A stretch of 64,000 nucleotides of DNA from Ascaris suum (taxonomy: Eukaryota > Nematoda > Chromadorea > Rhabditida > Ascarididae): NCBI GenBank assembly GCA_013433145.1, contig CM024184.1, positions 682,137 to 746,136 on the forward strand, written 5' to 3'. The notes beneath the pieces were generated by a model. The model ran no database searches and was not told the origin of the DNA. It was given only the letters and a program-made list of their open reading frames with translations. The position numbers were made by a program, and so were the translations under genes. Every line of letters begins with the position of its first letter. Position 1 is the stretch's first letter. Positions 1-13,099 of the stretch are shown one piece after another.

Positions 1-443
1 CTTTTGTTTATTATATTATAGGTGATATATTAGATATTATATCTACTATAGATTTATTATAGATTGCATCTCTTTTTTGCAATTCGTCATATTACTCTTT
101 TCAAGAAACAACGTCGCAAAGTGTTAAGTTGAGCGCTGCTAGCTGAACGTCGAAGTTGAAGAGTCACAGATTGACATGGGAGATTATTATCTAGGGCTAT
201 CAATATTAATTGAGAGAATAATGAAGCCATTTTTATTATGGGAGAATTTATTTTTATTAGAAGGAAGAAATTCGTTTCAAATATGTTCCTAAAGATTAGA
301 GAGCGATTGGAACTTTGGAAAATGAATTTTATGCGAACATAGAAAAGATTAAAAATTTCTATTGCTTAGTGGAAATTTTAAATTTCAGTAAAATTGATTA
401 ACACCAAACATATACCGAATTTTTTCTAATTATATTATTTCAG

Positions 444-3400
444 ATTCTCATTGGTGAGATTATGTTCTGGTTATTCTCGACTAAACCTCGTAAAACGGTT
501 TATGCAAATTGTGGAGAATGTAAAGTTCACTTATTTACACGGCGCGTTGTGCGTTTTATTGGTGAGCTTTATAATAAAATTTTCTAAATTATGACTATAT
601 CAATAGCTAATCCCATATTTATATTTATATCTACTCTGATTTTACATATTTAGATTTTTTTTTAATCGGAGCTAGCATCACTTCATCGGCCTACCATTTT
701 TTCGTCATTTTGAAGTACGATCCCTCTGTCTATTTCAAATATTATATTTTGCATTTAAGCCAACTAACGCAATCGATTACTCAATTAGGTAAGCAACGGC
801 GAATTGCAGATATAAGAATTAATTCTAGTGAGAACGATTGATTGCGCATCTCTTCCATGAAACAAAACTCATTTCTGAGTTAAGCTTCGGTTAGAAGAAT
901 AAAGATGATATGCAAATTTTGCGACGTTTTGATGTTAGCCCATATTGTTTTGCTAATAGAAAAAATGAAAACGAAAATTTTTAACGAAATTCATTTCACA
1001 TATAACGAGGTAAAAATTTATCTTTAATTAAATTCAAAGAATACAATTCAACGAGGAGTACCTCATTGTGCTTATCAAATTCTTTATTAATAAACGTTTG
1101 TAGGAGTTTTTATGTTTGGCGCTTTAATCACTCAAATATTCGTTCATACAATTAAACTTATGACTGGCTATCAACGACCGTATTTTCTTTCACTTTGCAA
1201 TGTAAACATGAGGTGAGATTACTTTATTATTTATTATTTCATTATTTCTTTTTTTATACTTTTTATACAATTGCTTTTTTTATCCTTCTATATATAATTA
1301 TTACAATTCATGCAATTTTTATGCAATCAAATACTTTTTAATGCAATTTGATGGCAGAAAGAACCAGTACTATACTTTAGGATCATCTAAACAAATAACA
1401 TTGCGCCTGTTCAAGGAAGAAACTAGAAATGGGCTCGGAGATCGCCCTGAAACGGTAAGTCCGACCACCACATAGGACGCCCAAAACGGGATCTAAAATA
1501 TTTCTGTGCATTTACTTTGACTGCTTCGATGCATTACCTCCATCGCCTACCCACATGTTTCACTTCTTTTCAATTTCGATAGGTTTTTACGTGTCCTGTC
1601 CCTAATTACCAAGCTGTCTTACCGTATTTTATTTCTCTCGCCATGTACAACGACTTCAACGTTGTTGCCGGCAACGTCGAAGCCATCGCCTAGGTATCAA
1701 AGATCTTTGCCGAGTTTGCGGTAAATGCGACTTATCATCAAGGGCATATGCGCCGCTAGGCACTTTTACATGGACCCATTCCCAAAATCCGCTCCAATGC
1801 AATATTTTTCGTGGACACGCAATGCAGCAAACCTGCGCTGAGACAATCTGGGCTGGGTGACATTTCCGTAGCACTTTATTTGCGCCTCGAGTCTGAAACA
1901 TTCCTGTAATAGGAAATTCAAGCTCTAGGGACACTTTGGGAGTGGGAATTTTGCGCCCGATCAGCGTGTGCCTATGACAGACCAGCACGTGAACTACTCC
2001 TCGATTTCGCTGTAATATCTTATACTGAGTTCATTACTTAGTTCATCTGTAACCTCCTGATATGGTCACATAGCTTCTTTCAACTGCCATATGTCGTCAC
2101 TTTCGAGTAACGCTTGTTAAGGCTAGCACTTAGTTTTGCACACCGATTTCTAAGTATACATATATATAGCTCCGAAAGTTTTCGAGCATAAAAAATGTTA
2201 CCACACTTCTGAGTATAAATCCTTGCCATTGATTTCAGTATGTGCACAGCACCACTCGAACACTCACCATCTCCATCGCCGGCATTGGCTTGTAACTATC
2301 GTAATGCCGATGACCTGCGCTACGCTTGGTTATCGTTTCCTTCATTGCACGCCGCATTCTCCTCTTATTCGTGCATCTTTGCATCCGTATGTCATGTTAT
2401 TGTTTTATCAATCCCCACCAAAATGATGGTAATAATAGGCAAGAGAATTTGAAAAAATACTATGCACAAAATCGCATTCGTACATCAATGGATATTGTTT
2501 ACCATTTATTATCTCTGAGAAAAAAAGAGTTATATATTGAGCGAAAATAATTTTGGATTTGCTGTTCTCATAACCGCAAACTTTTCTTTGATGAATCCGG
2601 AATCGCATCATTTCCGGCTAATTGTTTCAGGAAACGCCGGTTTTTAAATCTTGAGAAATTGCTCGGATATCTTTTCCTCTTTTACTATTCCACTTTTCAG
2701 AAATTTTTCGTTTTTGCAACAGAAAATATTTTTTAAATAATAAGTTGTAAATGCGATCTTAGAAGATTTTATTTCTTCCATTGCGTTTTACATTTGGAGT
2801 GATGTCTAAGCCATTGTTTGGCACAATCTATTTCCGATGGATATATCTAATCTTTAAAACGCCTCATATTTATATTTTTAGTGCTATATTTATTATATGA
2901 TAAATTTACGAGGAGCACCATTACTTCGACCATTTCTCATTTTTGGCTTCTTGGGTCTTACAATTGTCGATTCATTTTCACGTATCAATGGATATAAGAA
3001 TCACTGGAGAGATATTTGGGTCGGATGGCTTATCGGTTTCTTCATCGCACTTTTTCTTGTTCGTTAGTTTTCCTTCGCTTTTTTTCAAATCGCTTTTTAT
3101 GTCTTATTTTCCTCCACATACAACATGAATATTCAAATTTTAGTTCGAGTCGTTCCTCATTCTATAAAAATTTGTGATGACAAATAATAAAAACAAGCTT
3201 GATTAAGCATAATCAAGCTTTCATTATCAATAAACATTTCGATGTTGATCTGCTTCTATGTATGCTTCCTCGAAGGATCAAATGATAAAGGCAGATTGTT
3301 GACTGAGTTAGTTTCTATAAAGTGCTTAGGGAGGATGTTTTAGTGTTACTCTGTGCTCTGCTTCCAAGAAGTATATCATGTCGTGGTCGATAAAGTGCCG

Positions 3401-4340
3401 ATGCTCGAGGAACGAGTCAGCCCTTTCTTCTCATGGTTCAGGCTTCCAAGAGTTCATGCTCCTTCACTTAAAGAGGAATATGTGTGAGTTTTTGCGTTCT
3501 TACAAACAACTACATACGCTCACTGCCAAAAAGGTGACTCTCCATTGGATTGTGGTAGGCTATCTGTCAATGCATTTGTTTATTGAGGTTACATGTGAAC
3601 ACCGGTGATATCATCGATTTCATCGTTCCTTGATGCAGCTGACAGCAATGTTCCCATGGTCGGTAGTGCGTCGGCCTGATGGCGACGTAGGTCTCTGTTG
3701 TTTGGAGTTTCGTTTTCCTAGCCTTTCGTTTTTCATGAAGTACTTACAAGTCATTAGTGGCCTAGATTGTCCGCGGCTGCTTATTCAATATATTCGCAGC
3801 TGACTGTCGTACTGACGGCTGGATATTGAGGTTGCTCACTAAATACTGTTGTTGGTTAATCTCTACAGTATGCTGATACTTGGCGAGGGTGGGGAAGACT
3901 TGTGTCGTACTTGAAGAAAATACAAGCCTGCTGGTCCACGTTAAGGTGGAGGCTCGAAACCTGAGCCCTTCTCGCTCTTCACTACACCTAAAAACCTGCA
4001 CATATCCGTCCCGCCCAATACAGAGCACACAGTAGCGCAAAAATTACCCCATATACAAGAAGAATACCCATTGAGTAAGTTTTTTTCATAGCAACTATAA
4101 AAAAGGAATCCGCAAGCTGCTTTATTACCCGATACGAACTTAGATGCATCAAAACTAATTATAATTTTTAGTGTATATGAAGAAGATGTACCTGAGCAGG
4201 CACAACCATCAGGCACCGCTACACGTCGTCGACGGAATCAGGATCGCACCTACGAAGTCACAACAACCACCGAAAGCTTTCATCGAACCATCTCACCACC
4301 CCAACAACAACAACAGCTCAATGGCTATACTGCCTATTAA
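444..4340 (+). CDS. PAP2-superfamily lipid phosphatase-related protein (PLPPR-like), 3' part of gene
   Basis: Five exons join in phase: 444-561, 1104-1212, 2239-2386, 2882-3063 and 4172-4340 (TAA), giving 241 residues; upstream exons lie left of the window. Seen: the PAP2 C1 motif as KLMTGYQRP (residues 57-65), C2 as FPSLH (P110-H113), and C3 as SRINGYKNHWRD (S158-D169), with hydrophobic segments around them. Known family: PAP2 enzymes dephosphorylate lipid phosphates at membranes, using the C3 histidine as nucleophile and the C2 histidine as acid. Here the C3 position is Asn165, as in vertebrate PLPPR proteins, which are considered non-catalytic, yet C1 Lys and Arg are intact. The tail is soluble and rich in Arg, Thr and Gln and ends GYTAY. 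The last splice uses donor gttagt at 3064; it fits in phase but is the least certain junction. Confidence 0.85.
3064..4171 (+). other. Last intron of the PLPPR-like gene
   Basis: No coding exon is recognised between the last transmembrane exon and the C-terminal exon. The intron carries a perfect 11-bp hairpin near its start and otherwise looks like ordinary non-coding DNA. A missed small exon whose length is a multiple of three cannot be excluded. Confidence 0.5.
3195..3220. repeat. Perfect 11-bp hairpin
   Basis: AAGCTTGATTA (3195-3205), a 4-base loop agca, then its exact reverse complement TAATCAAGCTT (3210-3220). It sits in the last intron of the PLPPR-like gene. Confidence 0.85.
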
Positions 4341-4735
4341 GCATGACATTCACTTACTACCACTGCCTTCTATTGTAATTCCAATTCGTATATTGTTTCA
4401 TAAAATATTCAGCGAAATAACATTAAGATATAACGAAGCATCGACATATCAATCGATATAAATGCATGTGTGAATATTTAGTGACGCTAAATACACATAT
4501 CACCCTATAAATGCACTAACATTCTATAAACGTTGCATTGATCAATTTACCTGAGCGTACCTGTCTTGTTTATCTTTCACAACACTCATACTGATTTCTT
4601 CTACGACACAAACAAACATTCTAATTAGAAAGTATCAGCATACTGTATAGCATACCCTGCTTCTACAGAACCTAGCAAAATTGCTTACTCTTGAGTAACT
4701 CATCAGGCGCCTTTGTGAATACCTTGCTGATGAAA

Positions 4736-4741
4736 AATAAA
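4736..4741 (+). terminator. Candidate polyadenylation signal AATAAA for the PLPPR-like gene
   Basis: A canonical AATAAA about 400 bases after the TAA at 4338-4340. In AT-rich DNA this hexamer is common by chance, so the link is weak. Confidence 0.3.
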
Positions 4742-4932
4742 ATGCAAAAATACAACCCTTACGAATCCACCATATTCATGAAAAAAAAAAACAACAGCAC
4801 AGAGTCAATGGGGAAATAAAAGAATGTCGGGTCCAGTAAGCGAAAAACACAAAAAGACATTCCATATAAATCCATCCCAACGATCGAGATTTACAAACAT
4901 CACTGCAAAGCTATCTTAACACAGCAGTGCAA

Positions 4933-4956
4933 TTTAAACGGCGGCGGTCGTTTAAA
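4933..4956. repeat. GCGGCGG-loop hairpin, copy 1
   Basis: Stem TTTAAACG / CGTTTAAA around loop GCGGCGGT. After one mismatch the pairing continues outward as GCA (929-931) with TGC (958-960). One of three nearby hairpins with the same layout but different stem bases. Confidence 0.75.
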
Positions 4957-5280
4957 ATGCAAACGACTGTGAATGGCTAGACAAATGCGAATAAAATTCA
5001 CACTACAGCTATGCTGATCTGTCACTGTAATAATCGCTAAGAGAGAACAACTGCAGTGTTAAAGGATACAATCTATCAAACAAAAATTCTAAAAATCCAG
5101 AAAGAAATCAACATTATAAATCTCTCAGCAGTGTTAAAGTCGAGAAAACAAATGCTGAAATAAGGCCATTGTCATATGAAACAGAATAAGAAGGTCGAAA
5201 AACTTAGACCATTCGATACAATGAAATGCATGCATAAAGAAGATTCTTAGCAATCCTCAAAGTGGAACACAGAATTTGTA

Positions 5281-5307
5281 TTTTAAATGGCGGCCGCTCA
5301 TTTAAAA
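5281..5307. repeat. GCGGCGG-loop hairpin, copy 2
   Basis: Stem TTTTAAATG / CATTTAAAA around loop GCGGCCGCT. After one mismatch the pairing continues as TTGT (5276-5279) with ACAA (5309-5312). The stem differs from copy 1 at paired positions. Confidence 0.75.
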
Positions 5308-5708
5308 CACAAGCATGTGAACCACTTCAGCACCCAAACAACAAACAGCCCAATTTGTTATCCTATGATTTCCAAGCTGTCATTGGATAACTGGATAACT
5401 ATAAAAGGCAAATGCGCTATGATCGGACGCATAATAATGGAAAGGCCGAGCATCAAAAACTCCCATCATATACTGCTGAGAGAGAAACAACCGCAAAAGC
5501 CAAATGAGCATCAAATAAAGCAATGAAACAGCAAACAGACAGAAATGACTTTAAATCTGGACCCCTGTACAACCGAAAACTAAATGTGGTGTAAGTCCAC
5601 TTCGGTTAGAACAAATGCAAATGGGATAGCGAATGAGAAAGGTGTAAGGGGAGGATTCACCTGTATACTATAAATTGCAAACGACAATGCAATCGACAGC
5701 GTCTGCGT

Positions 5709-5733
5709 TTTAAATAGCGGCGGAATATTTAAA
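5709..5733. repeat. GCGGCGG-loop hairpin, copy 3
   Basis: Stem TTTAAATA / TATTTAAA around loop GCGGCGGAA. Further imperfect pairing runs outward between TCTG (5702-5705 area) and CAGA (5736-5739 area). The TTTAAA core and GCGGC loop are kept relative to copies 1 and 2. Confidence 0.7.
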
Positions 5734-7277
5734 GCACAGACGGATGCCGAAAATGCGTACATGGAAAATTTACAACTTGCAATAAAATATATCACAATTG
5801 AAATCACATATAACAAAGTGGTGCGAGGCAATCCATAACTAGTGAATGACCCATAACTTGCAATCCATAACTTGCCAGTTATGCCTCAAACGCCGGAAAA
5901 TGGTGAAGAATAAAGGCTAAAGACGATTATTACTCATACAAAAAGGAATGAAATACAATGGGCCACCAGATTTTTTCAGTGAAGTTCAGAAACTATCAAT
6001 TATTAGAGAGGCTTCTGCAGTCAACTTGAAGCGATCTTCTAAAATCCACTAAACTGTGGCTGTCTCGTCACCTCGCATCGGCCTTGAACAACAACGTCAT
6101 TTAAAATGTTATTCTCAACAAATCACAACAAATCTAACAAAACGAGGTTGTTGAAGCCCTCCGTCGATATTTCGAAATCCATTGCAAGGCTGTCGTGTGG
6201 AACTATCAGCCCTCTTCCGCGAGTCGTTAGATATCGCCTCCGCTGCTCATCCCACTAGGACCCACAGAAGAGACAGTGTCGGAAAACTGCAAAAAATCAT
6301 CGAATATTTCGTTCAATAATGCAAGAAATTATCTATTCGGTGCATGCATATGAAATCAACATTAATGTCTACAGCATCAGGGATGACTTGCCTCTCCATC
6401 GTCATTCCTCCTACTTGCAAATCTCAAAATTCACCAAAGGCTTGAGTATGAATCCAAGCATAGTGAATTCTTTAGAAATGCACTACATTTCCCGATCGTT
6501 TAGCCATCGGCAATGACAAAAAATGTGGCCATTTTCCAGCAACATATACTGAGAAGGCTGAAAAAGATTGCAAAGGAAATCCCCCGACAAGAAGCATTTC
6601 TTCTTCTGTGTGGGAAATCCGTGGTGTAGTCCTCTTAGCGCTCAGCGGAAAACACAATAGCACTAGGTGGAATTACCAAAATCTGCAAGTCAGAAGCAAA
6701 CCCCATATGGGAATCAGTAATGAAAGTTTTGCAAAAACAGTGAACTGCAAGAAGTCTGCTGAATAATTTCTTTGCCATATGATAGAAGACCCAATTTGCA
6801 AGAGGAAGAATTTTTTGAAGGGAAGGATCTAAGTGCCCTGTTGCAAATCCCCGAACGATCATCAGAATTTAAAAGTGAATATACAAGAATACGACCACTT
6901 ACTGGTTACATTCGAAGGTCGATCACGGAATGTCGGCATTACGTCTCATCTTCAGTGGTCCCATAGACACGCCGATTCCGAAGGTCGGCTCCACGATGCT
7001 TCTTCCGCTAAACGTCGAAGCCCGATGGCGGCGTCACATCGACTCCTGCACAACCCTGCAAACAAATCAACGCCGAATGCGACATCACATTGTTCTTCCA
7101 CAGTCCTACCGAGACACAGTCTTCGGTAGAGTTATTGAGCGTGTGACCGCCTCTACCAAGGGTGCCCAATATCATCAAAAAGAAGCACTGAACCCTACCG
7201 GAAGTCTTGTTTTTCCTAAAGAAAAAGCCAGCAGGAACAAGAAGGAGATGGGTGAAACTGTCTCCACCAATACCAGA

Positions 7278-7301
7278 TGCTGTTCCCGCCGCTGAACAGC
7301 A
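7278..7301. repeat. Hairpin with CCGCCGCT loop, copy 4
   Basis: TGCTGTTC and GAACAGCA form a perfect 8-bp stem around an 8-base loop. Read on the minus strand the loop is AGCGGCGG, the same core as the hairpins at 4.9-5.7 kb. About 45 bases around it resemble the region of the hairpin at 8012. Confidence 0.75.
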
Positions 7302-8011
7302 CTTTTGAATCAATGCCAGAATAACTGGTTATGATGGAGTTTCCAGTTGTCTTCCCACCTCCTTGCCTAGAGTGTTTACCGTGCGTAGATCGGTTGAAAT
7401 CTATGGCCATTTTCAATGTGGAGCATAGGCATAGGAGATGAAAAATGTAATATTATGAAACCCAGCTTTGAAAATGCTCTAAGGATATGCCACCTTCCCC
7501 TTTCTGTTCTTTTTCATTTCAAGCTGGACTTATTTACTAGGCATCCTGCCATACTTAAAATGATAATGATTTACTTTTTGCTTTGCACTGCATCTCGTCC
7601 GCATGACCCTATCAACTGATGGAATTTAACTGGATGAGGAGTAGATACCCTGCTTAACTAGTTCTTACAAATAAAAATGAAATGATCGTGTTCTCAATGA
7701 TATGAAAAAAATCATCATCTCTAACTGGTGTAGTTCTTATTCAATCCTGTGCTCCCTGTCAACTGCTCCATGGGAACGCTATAAAATGTTTGGTTGGACA
7801 GACAGATCATCTAGCTTCCACACTGTCAACTTCCATCGATAAATCCCTGCCACTACATCGATATTGGATGGGCTATACCATGTGTAAACAACGTCCTATA
7901 ATTTTTATACGCACAAACTGTTTTAAGCGTTTATCCGAGAATACATCTGTTCTTTGGAAAAGAGTAAGAAAACAATTTTGGGAATAAAAAGCAGCCTCAT
8001 CCGTGCTAGGA

Positions 8012-8033
8012 GCTGCTCCCGCCGCTGAGCAGC
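8012..8033. repeat. Hairpin with CCGCCGCT loop, copy 5
   Basis: GCTGCTC and GAGCAGC form a perfect 7-bp stem around the same 8-base loop as copy 4. The one stem difference from copy 4 is compensated: a T-A pair becomes C-G. Confidence 0.75.
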
Positions 8034-11000
8034 ATTTTTGGAAGGGATTGGAGAAAACTAGCACGAATGAGACCTACTTTTTATGTAGAAGAAGAATGCA
8101 GATTTATGACTGAAGGAGTGGTAGAGGAAATAAACCTTGGTCCAGGCCACTTCAAACAAAACATTCCAAACATATTCAACCGGTCTGGCGTCACATTACA
8201 TTCATTCTGGGGAAAACCTTCCACCTAATCGTCCGTCCACGATCAACTAATGCGGATTTTTGCACTGGATGGTGCATCTAAAACCCTTAGCTAATCATCG
8301 CACTAGCCCCAATTTTGTGGGAGGGTATTGAGAACACGACCATCGAAAATGAAGAATATCGAAGAACTTAGCTGCGGCGCAACTGCAGAAGGCGACGACG
8401 CATGCTGAGCGAAGTGGTCTCAGCATCGACGTGACTCAGTGAGTCGGCCGAGCACACTTCTGGCGATGCTCGATCCCCCAACGTCCCCGCACATCGCACC
8501 ATCCCAAGGCTCGAGTCGAACAATGAATGATGTGCTTGAACGCTCGTCTTTATATAGCACTCTTAGTACGACTGCAACGTTTGCCGCTTAGATCATTTCG
8601 ACGATTCTAAATAAAGGAACGATACGCAGAAATGAATAGAGCATTTGATAAATGACTAGACACGAACACATTAGTGATATGTCAGACCATATTAAAACAT
8701 ACTAGAGTAGATCAGTTCTCTAGTAGAGGTTACTGATAAGACTCTCCCGCTTGCACTAGCGGCAAAGGCACGCTTTGTGGCTCAGATCATTCGTGATGTG
8801 TAGAGATAAGTCGGAGCTGGCTATTGAAATTGATCAGGTGCGAAAATTGCGCTAAAGTGTGATCGACAGAATGTCGTTGTTTGCTATGTTGCGCGCTATC
8901 AGTAACGATGTACTAGAATGATCGCTTGATAAAACGGATTGTTAGGGCTATCAAAATCAGCGCAGAGCGAACAACAAAAAAGGTCAATAACTGCTGCGAA
9001 CAAGATCGACAAGAATGTCTCATTAGTGAATGGATCTTATCTAAAAGTTCAAACGTTTGATCGCCTTTATTGAAGGAAGTCATCATAAGGCTATCCGAAG
9101 CATTCAATAAGACAAGAAATAAAAAAACCTCTAGTGCAGACTACAAATTGCTAGAGGAGGATAGCGAGAACCTGAAACGTTCATTCATATTCTCAACGTG
9201 ATGCTTTTAAGTTCCTTCTGTACGATATATTCAAGCATGTGCAGTATGAAGTGACTTCTAGAAATGTGAAGTTGAAACCTTGCGTGCTCTATCAATGGAA
9301 TTGGTTTAGGAGGCTCAATGTCGCAGCACTTGAAAAATAATCGATTTCAACCTTAGAAAGCCGAATTATTTATTGCTGATAGTGTACAACAACGTATCGC
9401 TATCCATATTTCGTCAATACCTGTGGCACTCCTTCCAGATATTAGTTCCGATGGGAAAGGAAAAAGACCTTATCAATTCGGCACACTTTGCAACTTCCAA
9501 GCTCCCATCCTTAAAGCGGCTCTTATCAGTGGTGTTCATAAGAAGGAGAGAATAATGAGTGTCCTTACTGAAATAGTAGGATAAGTCTGTTATTAATGTC
9601 TGTTCTCCATACTATTCCCAATTAATTAGTCAACCAACCGTGAACGACTCTCCTCGACATATCATATAGGCTGTTGAGTGAATAGAACACCTGTGAATTT
9701 TCCCATCGCTTTAATTTCAATAAACTCACCTATTAGACTAATCCCATCCGATGTGACATGATGGATATAGAATCTCCAGCGATCCATAGAGTTTACAACC
9801 TTGAAATGCTCAAATTTTCCTATTTTTGTGCAGAAAAAAAAAAAATTCCACCTCGAGTGCGTATAGCGTTAAGAAAATCTCTCTAAATAACTTCACAATA
9901 TTTCCTTTTTTTTTCGGCGTTAAAGTTTGCTAATAACTTTATAAAATACAAATCCTGTTGCATCTGATATGCGACAAGACGTGAGCGATCATTGCATTTT
10001 AGCAAGAAAATATATAACAATGCATTATTTAGCAAAGAGAAATTCCTTTAAATAAGCACAAATAACGAAGTGCTAAGTGGTGATTCGATTGACTCAAAAA
10101 TGATACAACGAAATTCGTCTCGATGATTTACATCCCTTTTCATAAATAAATCCACTCCGATTATGAAGACGTTCGTATTGAACATATATCAACAAAAAAT
10201 TAGACGTCTGTCCAAAATATGTGACGGAGAATTCGGTCATAGAAAAATTGTTAGATATCCGCTCAAATTCACAATTTTAATTAGCTCTTCCGATTGCCAC
10301 CTTAAATATCACCAAACTTTCGAGAATATAAAATCATCAAAAGTGAGCAATTTTGACGTTAAGCATTTTCAATGGTTATTAATTCGAGTATTCATACAAC
10401 TCTCCAAAGAAATGAAAATAAAACAATCGTTCCATAAAGGCAACTCCAAGTAAATAAGATTTATTTCGCTAGTTCTATATAAAGTATGGGAAATGAAATG
10501 CACAACTAAAGAATCATTCACCGGAAATGAGGAAAATGCAACCCTTAATAAAAATTGGCATCACGTTTAAAAGTTGTTTATAAAACATTTCAACACAGAA
10601 CAATAAAGAAAAAAAACAAAGAGAAAAATTTTTGCTAATACAACATAATCAAACAGCTAAAAAAAAAACGAATATAATTGAAAGAGAAGAGGAGGGAAAG
10701 AAAGAGAGTGAAAGGAACAGATAGATGGAAGCCAAAACAGAATGGCAATGAATTGCAGGTTAATTCCGATCTCTTCAACCTCAACGATCATGTTGAAAGC
10801 AGCTCAATTAGCTAAACCAACAGCTAATCACGAAGAAGCCATACCATCAATTTATAATAAATGAATGGAATAGCTGTCACGATTCCATAAATAGATATCC
10901 ACTATCGAAGGAAAGAAAATAAAATCTTCTGAGAGAGATTTTTTGGCTAGATAATCGCAAATAATATTTCATAAATAAAGATAGATCTACTCCAATATAC

Positions 11001-11876
11001 CATTCATTCCATTCGAAGCAATATTGATATAAAACCGGAGCTTCAATAATTCTACCATATGCCTATCAACAAAAGCTCATCATGATACAAGTCGATACTG
11101 ATGAAACGATATGCACGGATCAACAACTTCATACTTATATCCATCCTCCAGTTACGGCCGCTCAAATAACAAAATAAACTAAGCAGCTCTATCAATTAAA
11201 CTCACTCCATCAATATTAAGTTGCTTAGGTAAGCAATGTTAGCACAATATTTTCACCAAAACATTGCCGTTAAAAAGTTCGATATTATCAAGGCACTGAG
11301 AAAGCCTGTGGCACTTAGTAACGAACATTGGCACTTTATGGTGAACGTATGAAACAATTTCTGAATTACTTTGTGAGAAACTTCTTAGCCTTGAGATCGA
11401 TGTGTTGTTGCCCCTATTGAGTGACGCGACGATGCTCGAAATATTTCTGAACTGAAGAGGGTTGACGCCGCCATCAAAAACGACCACATCAATCGGAAAT
11501 GGGTTTATTTCAACGACTATTTACTCTTATATTTGAATCCATGCAAGGATTACAGCAATCGAAACCGCTATATATGAAGGATATTTAACACTCATCAACT
11601 AGCACATTGGTAGTGCACGAATTTCATGCTTGGCAAGCAAAAACTTAAGTAAACTTTTGAATGGGTAGGCAATTTTTAACTCTTTTTTTTTTTACGATAT
11701 CACCATCTACGCAATGAAGTTTGCAGCAGTCAATTTTTTTTTCTTCAGCAACTTTCCAAAGCCTTTAAACAACAGCAATTCCGCTGCACGTTACAACCTC
11801 CAATTCAGCGGCGGAAATGTCATTCCAATCCTCCCTGAGCCACTTCCATGTCACCCTTCTCTTCCCTTCTCTCTCT

Positions 11877-11895
11877 CCCCCCCCCCCCCCCCCCC
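11877..11895. repeat. Poly(C) run, about 19 bases
   Basis: Uninterrupted C tract in an AT-rich background, preceded by a CT-rich stretch. Confidence 0.9.
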
Positions 11896-13030
11896 ATTCT
11901 CTAAACGCAACACACAAAATCATGAGAAAATGCAAATAATATCATCCAATAAGTCGTACATCACTGCAAATATTATAGGATATCTGCACATTACCTATAA
12001 ATGTCTATGCAAATTCATCACGTGATAAGAAATCTGGACTTCTTTTAACAAATTCCCCCATCTTTTCACACCTCCTTCCCCTATTCAAATGGTCTCACTC
12101 CTTCGCTCTACACTTACCTGCTCAAGCTCGTTTTTTTTAAAGAACTTGAAAACGTCAATTTCCCTGAACTTACTCAATTAATCACTACCTATATCTACAC
12201 AGATGCATGTTGAAACAACTGCAACCATATCAAGTTATTAAGATTAGCTGGTATATCCCAACAATAGTGCAGCTCATAGTTTTAGACATTATCCTATTAT
12301 AATGAGCAGTTTCAGCTAGCAAAGTCAACCTGCGGCTTACCTTATAATCATTCAGTGTAATATAACTTTATGATAATAAAAAAGAATATTTACACCGATT
12401 TAAGTTATACCCCCATTTGTGATTAAGGAAATGCATCAAACCGATTTGTTAACAGATATTTCGACTGCGTTCCTAAATGTTCCGTCCTGAACTATTTTAC
12501 TAATATCATATGGCAAAAAAAAAACTTTTTTCAACAAACTTTGACCATCTGGAAAAAAGACTTACAGCATTACGTCAAACATATTGCCGTGAATGTTTAC
12601 GGCCTTCATGATTACATTCAATCATGTGGGACATTTGTTACCCAAAGACATGTCGTGTGAGAAAACCGTTGCCTGAAGGCACACCTCACGTCTTATTGGA
12701 TGTTTAAGCGATACAAGTGTAAAAACACATCAGAATAATTGCTATATATAACAATAGTTTATAAATTGCAATGCAACAACAAAAAACAACGAACAAAACT
12801 GCATGCAAGATCAACCGCTATACGAGTAATTATTTTTATCCCCCCCCCCCCCTTCCGTCCATTCAATTATTTGATGTGTCTCAATCAACTGCAACAATCA
12901 CAGTACCACTGCAATTTTTAAAAAGGATCTAAGCAATTACGATATAGATTAGGATATCAGTCCATTATCTCTTCCACTTTAGCGGTATCACTTTTACCCG
13001 TCTGATTCCCTCGAAGAAATTGCAGGACAT

Positions 13031-13099
13031 CCTTCAAGTTTCACCTGCATACTCTTTCAAGTCTTACCTGCACACCCTTTCAACTTTTACCTGTATACT
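13031..13099. repeat. Three tandem copies of a 23-bp unit
   Basis: Units start at 13031, 13054 and 13077. Each has the layout YYTTCAA-GTYTYACCTG-YAYACY with a few substitutions. It lies about 440 bases beyond the 3' end of the ELP5 coding sequence. Confidence 0.8.

Noticed and set aside
653..798. A possible extra exon between the first two PLPPR-like exons, open and with matching phase
   Set aside because: Joining 444-561 directly to 1104-1212 restores the conserved RFIGVFMFG sequence; the extra exon would interrupt it with unrelated residues.
1656..1988. 110-codon frame on the minus strand
   Set aside because: Lies in the intron between PLPPR-like exons, resembles no known protein, and has no partner exons.
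6772..7313. Several overlapping frames of 64-121 codons on both strands
   Set aside because: The GC-richer repeat-like composition explains open frames on both strands; no domain or splice structure recognised.
11239..11487. 82-codon minus-strand frame
   Set aside because: No ATG start, no recognisable family, no phase-compatible neighbour.
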